Source: Amylostereum areolatum | Taxonomy: Eukaryota > Basidiomycota > Agaricomycetes > Russulales > Stereaceae | DNA: 64,000 bases | Assembly: GCA_012932865.1 (NCBI GenBank) | Contig: SAXG01000093.1 | Location: forward strand, 1-64,000 | Direction: 5' to 3' | Shown here: piece after piece, positions 45,397 to 56,653 of the stretch | How the letters are laid out: every line of letters starts with the position of its first letter | Position numbering within the stretch: position 1 is the stretch's first letter | Program-made: the position numbers and the translations under genes | The notes under the pieces: model-generated | Databases searched by the model: none | What the model was told of the DNA's origin: nothing | What the model saw: only the letters and a program-made list of their open reading frames with translations

Positions 45397-46442
45397 CCTT
45401 GAGTACACACCCAGTTATCATGGACTCACTCTCCCTTTAGACTCCTCCTCCATCCCGCTCCCCTGCACATCCCGCCTACACACCTATGTTACCTCCCACG
45501 CCCGCCCGTGCGTCGCACATCGTGGTGCGGAAGGTCACGTTGAGCGCGATCGCGGACAGGGACGCGCGAATGAGGGATGAGCTCCCGCAGTGCGACCGGT
45601 TCCCTCGTCTGCGCCGCATGTCCCTCCCGACGCGCCGCTCGACGGCCCACAGGGCGCGCTCCCGTTCGCTGCTGCACCCGACGTGTCGCGCGCCAGAACG
45701 GACAGATTGTTCTGTCCGGTCAGAGCGGCCTGTCCCATCCCAGGGATTGCTACGTGGCAGGTCAGTCGGCGCGTGCGTCGCACGCGGCCGCTGGACACGC
45801 CGCGTTTAACCCCCCCCCCCCGCTCCATCTTCTGCTCTTCTGCGGGGCACTCGGCCGCCCGCACGCGCACCACCCCCCCTCCCTGTTGCTCGTGCGAGCG
45901 CGCACGCTCCCCCTCCGCACGCGCACGGTCGTCGCACCGGCCCTTCCTACGCCCGTGCACGCTGTCCACCGCCCATACTGGGCGTGGGCGCCGCGGCAAC
46001 GGGTCGAGGGGGATGAGGCGGACGAGGGGACCGAGGGAGCGGGGAGAGAAGGGGCTGGGAGCGAGGGAGGCGGCGTAGTTGGGATGGAGGGACGGCGGGT
46101 GCGAGTGAGTGCGACGGAGGCGGCGGCTGGGCGGCCGGGTGGCGGGGCGATGGGACAGCGGGGCGGCGGGGTGCGACGGAGGCGAGGGAGGGTGGGGGGG
46201 CGTGCGAGGGAGGAGTGGGCGAGGTGGCGGGACGGCGGGGTACGAGCGAGTGCGAGGGAGCCGGGGAGCGAGGGAGTGAAATGTAACAGAGAAATGACAC
46301 ACGGCGCCGTGCGACAAGATAACCCGAGCCGCGTCGTACTGAGCTCCCTCCCCCAAGACACCGGCCTGTGGACCGAATCTTTCGAACACCCGTGCACTGC
46401 TATTTCTAGAATGATGCTGCCCAATTACAAGTCATGCTCGTT
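45397..46442. other. GC-rich intergenic region with G-skewed degenerate repeats
   Basis: A run of C11 lies near 45811-45821. From about 46015 to 46275 the plus strand is strongly G-rich, with recurring GCGAGGGAG, GTGCGACGGAGGCG and GGGGCG blocks. Long frames here look like composition artefacts. No gene is supported. Confidence 0.5.
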
Positions 46443-49090
46443 TTACAGCCGGTCCCCAGGAAAGTATCCCGCGTCTATAAGTCCCTGCGCGTCACAAGAG
46501 GTGTCATGGACGCCGGCAGCCTTTGCAGCCTTCACGCTCGGGTGCCCAAGCTCCGCGGTTTGGAGCATGGACGCTTGGTTGAACCACACGGAGGAGCGCC
46601 TCCCTTTCTTCCTTCCGTCGAGGGGCTCCGCAGTCTCGGGCGTGGGCACGGCTCCGTCAGAAGTGGTGACGACTGTGGGCAGGCCGTCAAAAACATCTCA
46701 TTTAAACACGCCGCGACGTGCTTCACTCACGCTGCCAGTCGTAGTTGAAGTGGTACAGAAGGGAGGAGGGGTACGCCACAAATACGCCTGCGGGGATTTG
46801 TACGATGATCCCGGCCTCCCAGATGACGAGCCATGCCCGGGTGGCGTCGTCGAATTCGCCTGTGAAAACAATTCCCCATCAGCAGCCTTTGGAAACACCC
46901 CCGTCGGCACCCACCGTGAATGAACAGGAGCCACACCCCAATCGCCACGTTCTTCCAGTCGATGTGAGGCCTGCACAGGACGTTGAACACCCCCGCCGAG
47001 GGCCGCGGCGCGTTGAGGCAGTAGTTGTAAAACAAGCCAAAGTGAGGCTTGATGCCGTACTCCCGCTCGAGCGTCTCAGCCGCGTGCTTAAATCTCTCCG
47101 CGATCTTGGGAAACGCGGCTTCGACAACTTCGCACCCGATTTTCCTGACAACTTTCAGACCGCGTACTTCGTGCACAGAAGATGAGCGCGTACGTCAATT
47201 TGGCCGCGGGGCCGTCCTCGCGGAAAAAGTGGTCGAAGACCTCCTTGTTATCCCCGTGCAACTTGCTGAGGGCGAGAGCCTGACGGAAGCTTGGGTGAGC
47301 CCCCCCCCCCCCCCCCCCCGGAGACTGGAGGCACCAACTCACCTTCTTGTTGTTCCGATCGTACCCAAAGATCGAAAACCAGTGCATGCCCCGCTTGTTC
47401 GCCTCCATCTTTCCCTCCTCCATCGACGAACAGTTTTGCAGCAACCATTCACAGTCCAAGTCGAACTCCCGCAGAAGTTCATCCATGAACTTCCCCCTGT
47501 AGCTCCGGTGGAAGAACACCCGCCCGAAGTAATCCCGCACTTGTGTGGGCATCTCGTCGTTGTCACTGCGCTCGCGTGAGGGCTTGCAGCAGCGTCAGAC
47601 AGGCACCACTCACCCGTTGTACGGTATCTGCACGAATTCCTTGAGGTCTTCCGCGATCGCGCCGCTCTCCCACCTCAGATTGATCAAGGCGTTTTGAAGG
47701 GTGGCAATTTTCTTGCCCTGCCAGCCCTGCACCCCCAGGTTCACGTCCGCCTTCAAGTCCAAGCTCCTCGTCGCCTGCAGCGTCTCGACTGGGCGCGCTT
47801 CTTCCCTCCTCTCTTTGCGCTTCTCACTGCGCTCCTTCTCCCCACCCTCTTGCCTCCTGCCTCCTGCCCTCGACTTCCGCCCCCCGTTGCGGTTGCCCTT
47901 GCCCTTCCTCTTCTTCTCCTCCCCGGCCGCCCCCTCCGCCTCCCGCGCGCCCTCTGCAGACGCTTGGCCGCCTCCGACGCCCCCTGCTCCGCTCGCGCTT
48001 GGAACTGACTCTGCGCGGCCCACTGAAGCTTTTGCGGCGTCGCCCCCCGCCGCCCTGGCGGGCCCCTCTTCCGCCACTCTTCCGCGCGCTGGCACGCTCG
48101 CCCCCGCGCCTCCCCCTGCCGCACCAACCTCCGCGCATTCCTCCTCACGTCTTCACTTCGCCCCGCGGTCGTCTGGCTGCGGCCCTCGCGCCACTCGCTT
48201 TTCCCCACGCGGGCCCACCATTCGCTCGTATCGAAGGTCCGGTACGCTGGGCGCAGGCACCAACTCCTCGCCCGCGACCCCGGTGTGAACTTGCACGGGC
48301 AGCGCAGAGCTGGCGCCCCTCTTCGCCAGCGCAGCGCCCGACCGTGTGCGCATGTACCGCGCCACCAAAGGGTTCACGTTGCCCCGGTCGCCGTCGCCGT
48401 CGTCCAGCCCTCGCTCACCACGTCCACCCTTGCCGCGGGCCTTCTCATCCACCACCCTCTGGCGGTGCCGCTGCACAATGATCTCCAGCAGGTCCACGCC
48501 CGAGCGCACCGTTCTCACCCCCGCGCCGGGCCCTCCTTCGGCCGGCGCGGGCATCCTGGCAGAAAACGTCAGCGCCCGCCCCGGCATCAAGTGAAGAGGC
48601 GCCGCTCACAGAGCGTCCAAAATGCTCGCCGCCGCCTCCTCCAGACCTCCTTCTTCAAGTTCTTCGCCCGGCGTCAGAGGAGTCAGCGGCGACGGCGGCG
48701 GGCTTGCGCGTACGCGAAAACGTCCACGCTCCGTCGGCGACGGCGGGGGCAGAGTCAGCGGAGACCCTGACGCGCCCTCGTGAGTGCGCAGGCAGCGGGA
48801 AAAACGCGGTGCGCACCTTCAGGGAGGGTTCGCGGCCCCAACTCCGTCAAGATGGACAGCTTCGGCCGAGGGTGCCCGGCGCTCAGCGGAGGGGCGCAGT
48901 GAAGATCCATGGCGAGGGCGTGCACTAAGGCCTGCGAGGAGGAGGTTAGCTTCGCCGCTCCTCCCGATACCGCAGGCGAACCCGCGCCACCAAACGCAAG
49001 CCGGGCCCCAGCAAAGCGCCTTCTAAGAACGCCCGCACCCCACCAAAGAGCTCCACCAGCCCTAGCGTGCAGCCGTCCTAAGGACAGCAT
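46443..49090 (-). pseudogene. Frameshifted transposon-type gene with candidate 2OG-Fe(II) dioxygenase fold
   Basis: The multi-exon coding sequence can be followed from about 49090 to the stop at 46443. Clear exons are 46443-46672, 46731-46859, 46915-47279, 47344-47565 and 47614 upward. The conserved core is DYFGRVFFHRSYRGKFMDEL, LLQNCSSMEEG, KRGMHWFSIFGYDRNNKK, FNVLCRPHIDWKNVAIGV, AWLVIWEAGIIVQIPAGVFV and PSSLLYHFNYDW. The H-x-D and distal His spacing suggest a double-stranded beta-helix Fe(II) site, perhaps of the TET/JBP-like type expanded in mushrooms. That is inference. One extra base near 47177 and a shift in the Arg/Ala-rich middle break the frame. One intron contains a C/G run of about 21. 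Confidence 0.55.
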
Positions 49091-50006
49091 GCTTGCACTT
49101 GGGACCCTGTCTGAAAGACGGGTGGGGAGCTCCTGGAGTGGGCACCGGTTTCGCACGGCAGAGCTCTGCGCGGGCCGCTGCGCATTGGACTTGAAGGGAC
49201 GCGTGAAGGTCCACTGCGGCAGAGGCGTTGAGGGTGGTGGAGGTGGTGGGGAAGGCCCCTTCGCGAGACAGTCTCGTCGTCGGAGCGGGGGGCGCGGGGA
49301 CTCTCGCTGCAACGCATGCTCCGGCGACGAGACTGTCTCAGTCCGTGGTTCGGTGGGAGAGGAGGTGGTGGTTTGGTGGGAGAGGAGGTGGTGGTTTGGT
49401 GGGAGAGGAGGTGGTGGGGAAGGCCCCTTCACGAGACAGTCTCGTCGTCGGAGCGGGGGCGCGGGGACTCTCGCTGCAACGCATGCTCCGGCGACGAGAC
49501 TGTCTCGGTCCGTGGTTCGGTGGGAGAGGGAAAGGGGAGGGAGTCGAGATAGACGCTGTAGAATTCTGCTTACCAGTTGAGAATTTTGTTTCGACTCAGT
49601 GCCGTCCTGTGGTAGACGTTGGCGAAGGGAGGAGAACAATTAAAAACTCGTGCTCAGCGCTCAGCGCGCGTCTCGCGTCGGTTGATCGTTTGGTCTTGTT
49701 TACCCATCAACGCGATCACCTGACTCTCAGATCACGTGGATATACACGAACACCCAGAATTAAACACAAGGGGATGGAACGCGGGGCGAGCACTGAGCTA
49801 ACGAGGCTGAATAACAACCATTTAAGCCTCAGCCACGCGTGCGCCCACAAATTCACTCCCCAACGATCCCTCATGGCTGACAGCGTTGCCAAATCCCAAT
49901 ACATTTTCAACGTGTGGTCAGCCGTACAAGTCAAACTGCGCTGGGGGTGCCCCATCGTCCGCACAGCGCCTCTCACCCTCTCCTCGGACGGCGCACAAAC
50001 ATCCCC
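49091..50006. other. Repeat-bearing intergenic region
   Basis: Apart from the tandem hairpin unit, no gene is supported. The 3' flank of the split F-box gene ends here. Confidence 0.4.
49238..49530. repeat. Tandemly duplicated hairpin unit with GGTGGT minisatellite spacer
   Basis: Two copies of a block of about 120 bp, starting GGTGGTGGGGAAGGCCCCTTC and ending near GGTTCGGTGGGAGAGG, are separated by GAGGAGGTGGTGGTTTGGTG repeats. Each block holds a 22-bp inverted repeat (49265-49286 with 49318-49339; 49433-49454 with 49485-49506), one mismatch per pair. Local frames are artefacts. Confidence 0.75.
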
Positions 50007-51456
50007 CTAAATGTCCTCGGACCACGTCCCTGACCCTGCAGAAAGCGCCCAATGCCGCTCCTTCAAGCTCTGCACCCTCAGAACGCCGTCGTAGCCCTCG
50101 AATCCCCTTGTGGTTCTCCAAAGGTGCATTCCCCACCTTATACAACCGGGCCCCACAACAAATGACCTGGAGGACCAGGGCTCACGGTTGGGCGCAACCT
50201 TGTGGATGTCCCTGAGTCCAATCGTCTCCCACACTTCCCCCCAGCAGTCCTCGCGCGCACAAAACTCCCCACTGCCGTGCGAGAGGGGGGCAGCGCAGCG
50301 GGCGACGCGATGGTCCGAGATGCTGACCCCCAGCTGGTCGCTCGCCCTCTTGGCATTGTGCGCCTCGACAGCGTTGACCAGGCACGTGAGCTCCTCGGCA
50401 GGATTTTTCCCGGGGAAGGGCACCTCGCGACTGAGCAGCGCCACATGCAGGTTCTTGAGGCGACGCCAGGCTCCACGGGCGAGCAATTCCTGCAGCACTC
50501 CCTCTGCCGCCAGCTGATTTGCTGCAAGTCCGACCGTGATGAGGTTGACGGGGTCGATGAGCCGGCGGTGTTGTAGCCAAGCGCTCCTGCACCCTGGCCA
50601 CCAGCACCGGGACTGCACCACCAGCGCATCCGCCCCCCTGATGTATGCTAGAACGTGTGGGAGGTAGTCTTCGGCGAACCTTCTCGCATCCTTGCTCAGG
50701 CTTTGGAATACCAGCTCGCGAGGGGCGTGGCGTGGCTCGTCTCCCCCGTATGATCCAGGGAAGCGCCCCACTGCGTGCGCCGCGAATACCGCAGGGACGC
50801 GCACGGAGATTGTTGACCAGTCGTCGATGATGGCCGCGGAGGTGATGGGGGCAGCAGGCGGGGAGGGCGGCCAGACACGCTTGGACACGAAGTCCACCAA
50901 ATCCATGCCGTCCTGTGCCTCACGCTTGCACGCCGCGTAGACCGCGCACTCTGACCCGAAGTCGATGCAGTCTAACACGCACGCGACGTTCGACAGGCCG
51001 TCATGAACCTCCAACGTGCGTAGGAGTGGCAAGGGGGCGCGCCGAGGGGTGAAGGTTGCAGTCGGACTGGGGCACTTGAAGGCGGCATCGACGGGGGCGG
51101 CGTGTTGAAGGAACAATTCCTCCAGCATGGGGAGCTGCCGGAGAGCGGACTCAAGGTCACCGCGGTCCTCAGCCCATGCCTCTCGGGAAAGGTGCAGGAC
51201 GGTGAGGGAGGCGTGGAAGAGGGAGCAGGTGGATTTGACGCCCACCCCCGCCAATTTGACGGACCGCAGGTTCGTGAAGTCGCTGCTAAAGATCCCTCCT
51301 CCTTCGAAAAACGCGGGCGGCGGCGCGCCGCTCATCTCCACGAGGTATTCCGGCGTGCGCACCAGGGCGAGCTCCTCCAACTGCGGGGCGGGGGCGGCCA
51401 GGTCAGGCGCGAACACGCAATTGACGTTCAAAATCCGGACGCGGCTCACTGCATCA
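50007..51456 (-). pseudogene. F-box/LRR-like protein, 3' part, separated from its 5' part by an insertion
   Basis: An uninterrupted frame of 483 codons starts with DAVSRVRILNVNCVF and ends WSEDI. Leucine-rich segments are visible (APQLEELALVRTPEYL, FTNLRSVKLAGVGV, LPMLEELFLQH, LLRTLEVHDGL), as in mushroom F-box proteins, but it lacks the F-box. The missing N-terminus lies at 53991-54352 on the same strand. Deleting the intervening 2,528-bp element and one 6-bp repeat gives a continuous frame of 604 codons. The intact gene would be an SCF-type substrate receptor. Confidence 0.8.
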
Positions 51457-51462
51457 GGGATC

Positions 51463-53990
51463 CTACCCCCTAGTTATTGAAGATAATTGACCGTAATTGT
51501 GCTCAGTTACTGTCAATTACCATCAGTTACTGGAAGTTGGTAATTACAGCAAATTACGTAGGTCAGCCTGAGTTATTTTTTTTACTTGAGCATAGTTACT
51601 TGTTATTGATTCAATTACCTTCAATTATCGTCCCAAACACCCCTAGAATAAGGCAGGCAGGTAGCCACAGTAATTAAAGGTAATTGCAGACCATAAATAT
51701 CCATTTGCTTGTCACTTATCAGGCTTATATAAACAAACTTATCAATAGCTTTAGAATGCTTAAACAGATATATTATTTCATAAGTTGAGGTACAAAATAT
51801 TATTACATAATCAAAGTCAAGAATGAACAGATCCCAACACTGCCGAAACAAGAAGGCATGACTGAAAAGAATGACATCAGCAAGATGGACACGACCGAGA
51901 TATGATGATCAACTCACCTGTTCCGGCTCTCCAAAGCTCCTGAATGTAGTCCTAAAGAACATGCTAGAAGAGTCAGCCAGCGGACGGCACGAACTCCGGT
52001 AAGCGACGCACCTGATGCCATAGACTAAACGGAAAACCGCCCTGAACGCGCGCGACGGGAAAGGGGCAAGAGCGAACACGAAGACAATGCGCCGCATGGC
52101 GGCGCGAACTCGGTAGATGCGGTGACGTGTAGGAAGCAATAGGCAAGAGGCGAGGGCAGTGGAGGAAGGGAAGGAATGAAGGAGGAGATTGGGGACAAGG
52201 AAGGGAAACGGGAAAAGAGACGACAGACGAAGCCTCGGAAAACTCCGGTTTATATGCTCGCGGCCAGCGTGATGGCTCGTCACGGTGATGCAAGCTCCGT
52301 CCGTGCGGTCTTGACGTGACCGCGTCAACAACGTTCAACACCAACGCCTGGAATCACAAGTCCGAAGTCCTCCAAGCTCCAAGTCGAGGGAAGCGAGGGT
52401 GAAGGTGACGAGAGGGAGTGAGAGCATTGGGAAGCTCGCTAGGTGCGTCATCCACATCTCCCTCATGCTCTCAATTCTGACGGCTACTGTCCACGCGTGC
52501 CCCTCAACAGGTACGGGTCCCAGATGCGCATGGAACCGCGCCGTCCCCGCTCCAACGCCTCCGCCTCCGCGCCAACCCTCCAACGCGTCCAAGACCTCCT
52601 CCCCTGTGCATGCGTCCTCGCACGCGTTCCTCCTGCCGTCCCCCCCGCGCGCACGCGCTCGCCCGCCCTCCCTCAACGCGCGCGCCCGCGCTCAATGCGC
52701 CCGTCTGCCCACACTCAATACGCCCTCGCGTGCGCCCTCCACACCCACGCCCTCGCGCTCAGCGCCCGCGCGCACGCGTCCTCAACGCCCACGCGCACAC
52801 GCCCTCAACAACCACGCGCACGCCCGCACGGTCCACGCGCACGCCCGCACGGTCCACGCGCACGCCCGCACGGTCCACGCGCACGCCTGCGCCCTCGAAC
52901 CGCCGGCGTCCACGATGCTCACGCACCCGCCCTCAGCCCCGCCCTCCTCGTCCTCGACACGCCCGCATCCTCGCACGCATCCCCGCCCTCGACACGCCCG
53001 CGTCCCCTCCCTCGTCGCCTATCCCCGCGCGCCCTCGATGCCCGACGCCCGACGCCCGACGCCCGACGCCCGACGCCCGCGCCCGCGCTCGACGCACCCG
53101 CCTGCACGCGCCTGACGCGCCCACTCGCTTGTCGCGCACAGCCGCTCACGCTCAACACGCCCGCGCACACTCGACGCACACGGCCGTCCGCGCTCGATGC
53201 GCAAGGCCACCCGTGCTCGACGCCGAATCCCATCCCTTGACATGCCCCCGCGCCCATCCGTCGTTCCCAGACGACGCCATCGAATGCACGGACCACGAAC
53301 GCCTCCGTGTCCCTGCTCGTGCTCCCTCCACTTGAATGATAGGCGGTCAGGCAGTCTCAGGGGGAGGCTGGCGCTTTTTTGAGCAGGAGGGGTGTTTTCT
53401 TTCTGGGATCCTCTGGTTCTATGTAGATCACCTATTCTATGCATTGTATATGTACCATAAAGTTGAATACATCATGTTCTGTGCTCCTTTGTCTTTGGAA
53501 TATCACTGAATGGTCAAAAAAGCATGAACAGGGGGGGGTTGAGCTCTGCAGACCACCCCTGCAAAAACTGGCAAAAAAAATATGATCTTGATACTCTCAG
53601 AATCGCATTTCTATACTGATTATTCGCATATAACTGTCTTCTGTACATGAGCAATGGTTTGAGAGATACAACAAAAACAGTCTCGGAGGTGCCCACAGCC
53701 AGCGCATCTCGCGTCGACAGCCTAATTAGGAAATTTTCGGACGTGAACTCGTGCGTGTAGCAGTCGTGCCCACTCAGTCGTTTTCGTTGTTTCAAGCTCA
53801 CAGATGTAAAGTAATATAGTATAATCGCTACCTATAAAGTATTCAGCTCTAAAAATCTCGGTGGAAGGTGGTAGGGCGGCAGCACCTCGCGCACACTCGA
53901 CTTCTGTTTTGGCCATGCTTGCTCTGCCGCGTCGTGGCCAAACCGGGAAAACCATTACCAAAAATAACTATGGGGGGGTTTCCCTGATGT
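51463..53990. mobile_element. 2,528-bp insertion with 6-bp target duplication in an F-box gene
   Basis: It is flanked by GGGATC at 51457-51462 and 53991-53996. The ends are related inverted sequences: CCCCCTAGTTATT at the left and, reverse-complemented from the right, CCCCCCCATAGTTATT. Both end zones (about 51475-51860 and 53340-53960) are AT-rich with many AATTAC/GTTACT blocks. The middle is a GC-rich degenerate minisatellite. No transposase or RT was recognised, so it is non-autonomous. Classification is open. Confidence 0.75.
52630..53235 (+). repeat. Degenerate C-rich minisatellite, unit about 20-25 bp
   Basis: Units begin CTCAACGC, CTCAATGC, CTCGACAC or similar and continue with CGCCCGCRCACG. 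Inside are four near-perfect 21-bp units (CACGCGCACGCCCGCACGGT plus one base) at about 52800-52885 and a GCCCGAC 7-mer run near 53040-53085. The long plus-strand frames across it are composition artefacts. Confidence 0.75.
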
Positions 53991-54352
53991 GGGATCGACA
54001 CCTTCAGCATGCGGTGGAGCCATCGGACACGGGGGACGTCGCGGTCGCCTACGAGCATGGGCAGGCCGTACAACTCCAGCGCGATGGCGCCCGCGTGGTG
54101 CAGGAAGGCAGCACTCAGGTGACGGCTGCGGAGGGGGATCGTGGACCAAAGGGAAGGCGTGGAGCAGGCGACCTCCCGCCAGTGCTTGCAGACGTGTAAA
54201 ACGACAACCCATGGACCGGGGCGGCGTCGCGGAGCATCGTTGGAAGTCTTGGCACGGAGTGCTAGGAATATGGTCCCCAGGACTTCTACCGGCAACATGG
54301 CTACGGGTGGGGGTACGCGGCGGGGTGCTGGCGTGGGTGCAGGCGCGTTCAT
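53991..54352 (-). pseudogene. F-box protein, 5' part (F-box domain), separated by an insertion
   Basis: The frame starts MNAPAPTPAPRRVPPP. It contains the F-box LPVEVLGTIFLAL and the mushroom hallmark WVVVLHVCKHWREVACSTPSLWSTIPL. It reads to MLKVSIP, where the insertion begins. The 362 nt plus the 1,450 nt of the 3' part equal 604 codons exactly. It is divergent from the intact F-box gene at 54610. Confidence 0.8.
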
Positions 54353-54609
54353 GGCAGCTTTCGAAGGCGTGACAGTGGTCGTTGTGGGAGTTTTGAAGAA
54401 GGCGTGCGACTCCCTTAGACGTCCGATCCTGGAGCGTGCTACCTGTTCCTTGCGCGGACGCACTTGCATACAATATGCGGACAACGGATGTCGCGCGGCC
54501 CAAGGCATCGTGCAATTTTCTTTCTCCTTGATTGCCCACCAGACCTCCCCGTGCGCCCATTAATCCTCTCACCCCCCCCCCTCCCCCTTCGCCCCCACAC
54601 CGTTCAGGT

Positions 54610-56653
54610 ATGTCCTCTCTCACCCTCCGCACGCCACCAGCCAACCGCCATCCTGTCCGCGTCGGCAGTATGTCAAGCTCCAGCCCGCAAAACGACGCCC
54701 TCCTCCCCACCCCCCTCGCCCTCACACTACCCCTCGAACTCATCCAAGCGATCTTCCTCCTTCTCCGCGATACCACCACAATCACTGGCCTCCTATTGCA
54801 TCCTGGCCCGTGGATCGCAGTGACACATGTATGCTGCCGCTGGCGCACCGCGGCCATTGCTCACCGGCGGCTTTGGACGATCATCCCCCTCGCCTCTCAA
54901 TTCTGGTTTGACATCTTCCTGCAGCGTGAGGAGAACGGCCCATTTGACGTCCACACCATCCCCATCTCCCCTCGAGACCTTCCCCAAGATGCCTTCCCTC
55001 CTGCTTGGCAGCCCAGAGCCCTCCAAGTGCTCCAGCTCCAAGGCGGCCCCGCCGAGATCGAGGCTTGCACGCGGGACATTCCCAGAGACCGCCTCATGAG
55101 TGCAGTCTCCCCAAACCTCCGCTCGTTCACCCTCACCTCGACGAGTCGCCTCCCCTGGGCCCTCTTTGCAGTGAACAGAGATGACTGGGCGCGAAATTAC
55201 AGCCCCATGGACCACGACCCCGTCCTCCAGCCTCCTCCGCCCGCATACACCGCCGGCCTCCTCAACCTCACCTTATCCAGCATCTTGCTCCCCCCCGGGT
55301 CCTCGTGGCTCAGCCCCTCCCTTACATCTCTCACCTTGCTCGGCGTCCGCCAATGGACGATGTTCGCCACCTTCGTCAGCACCCTCTCTGCGCTCCCCCA
55401 ACTCCGCGAATTGACCCTGGCCTTCTCCCTCCCCCAGTGCGGAGATCTGTTTGCCCCTGCACCGGAGCTCCTGGTCACCCTTCCCCACCTCGCAGAGTTC
55501 GAGATCGCCGACGCCACGGCGCCCGTCCACCGGCGCCCTCCTCATTTGTGAGCTTCCTCCACGGTGCCACCGGAGGATCACAGTGGACGGATCGCACGCA
55601 GACATGCTGAGCGCCGAGGGCATCCTCCACATTCTCTTCCTGCCCACCCTCCCGATTCCTTCCGTGGCGATTGCGCATGACATCGACCGCGCCTCCATTC
55701 GCATCCCCGCCCAGCTCGCCCCTCACGTTCAGCTTGACGCTGACCTTGGCGGACTAGACGATGCGTGGGGTCCCCGAGAGCTCATCCTGGTCGGCCCCCG
55801 CCACCACCCCCACCACAGCACGTGGGATGCGCCGCCGAGCCCACCGTTCGACGTTCTACTGGCTTGCCCCCCCACACACATGCGCAACGTTGAAACGCTC
55901 GTCGTTCAGGCGACCTCCGCTTGTTCCACGAACGTCGCGCGACTCTACGCCGCCCGCTTCTCCCCCGTCAACATCATCGCGGCTCATCGCGCGGCGGACA
56001 ACTTGGCGCAACACCTCGCGCCCCTGCTCTCCCACGGCATCCTGCCCAGGCTCAATCGTGTGGACCTCGTTCACATCGCCCGGCGTGGTCGGTACGAGCC
56101 CGACGGAGGGCCGACCTTCTTGCGCCGTTTGTTGGACGACCTGTCATCTGCGTCCAGCCGCGGGCGGGCCCTTCGCACCCCCCATATCTTTGTGTCCGGG
56201 CTAAGGGGAATCCCTGGGCCCCCGGCGCCCAGGCATGAAGACTACCCCGCGCCGGAGAGGTCGTCTTGGACGTGGGGATGTGACCGTTGGGTGTGGGCAC
56301 TGGAGGAGGATCTGTACGGCGGAGAAGGGGGCCACATGGTCTGGCCGCCCGGAGTGGAGAAGGAGAGACAGGCGCAGCGTCGATGGGCGCACCCGAGCGT
56401 GGGTGCGCCCTTGTGGGCAGCCGGTGTCGGGCGCGTTGAATGCCTCCGCGATCGATGGTGGCGGGAGAGGCTTCCTACGGTCACGGCAGACCTCGCGGAG
56501 ATGGAAATGCGTTGTCCTGTGCGCTCAAACTTCCAGGATGACGCGCCCCTCGAGTTCTTTGCGCCGCCGATACCCACTGGGTGTGGATGGTTCGGAATTC
56601 TTGAGGTCGACGCGCGCGTCGCTGGCGCACCCCCGTTCGACTTGCATCTGTAG
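54610..56653 (+). CDS. F-box protein, one-base frameshift
   Basis: Starts MSSLTLRTPPANRHP. The F-box LPLELIQAIFLLL is followed by PWIAVTHVCCRWRTAAIAHRRLWTIIPL. Leucine-rich segments follow (RALQVLQLQGG, LPQLRELTLAFSLPQ). Near 55525 (GCGCCCGTCC) one base is in excess. Removing it joins FEIADATAP to STGALLICELPPRCHRR and reads on to the stop at 56653, about 680 residues. Such proteins select substrates for SCF ubiquitin ligases. It shares a spacer of about 257 bp with the split F-box gene on the other strand. A later start (MSSSSPQ, 54670) is possible. Confidence 0.72.

Noticed and set aside
48755..49640. Long plus and minus frames over the tandem hairpin unit
   Set aside because: They translate repeats (for example ETVS and RRDCL blocks) and change with frame, so there is no independent support. 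Only the part below 49090 on the minus strand was kept, as the possible N-terminus of the dioxygenase-like gene.
52780..52890. CRISPR-like array of 21-bp repeats
   Set aside because: The repeats are directly abutting with no unique spacers, and the host is a eukaryote. It is a minisatellite.
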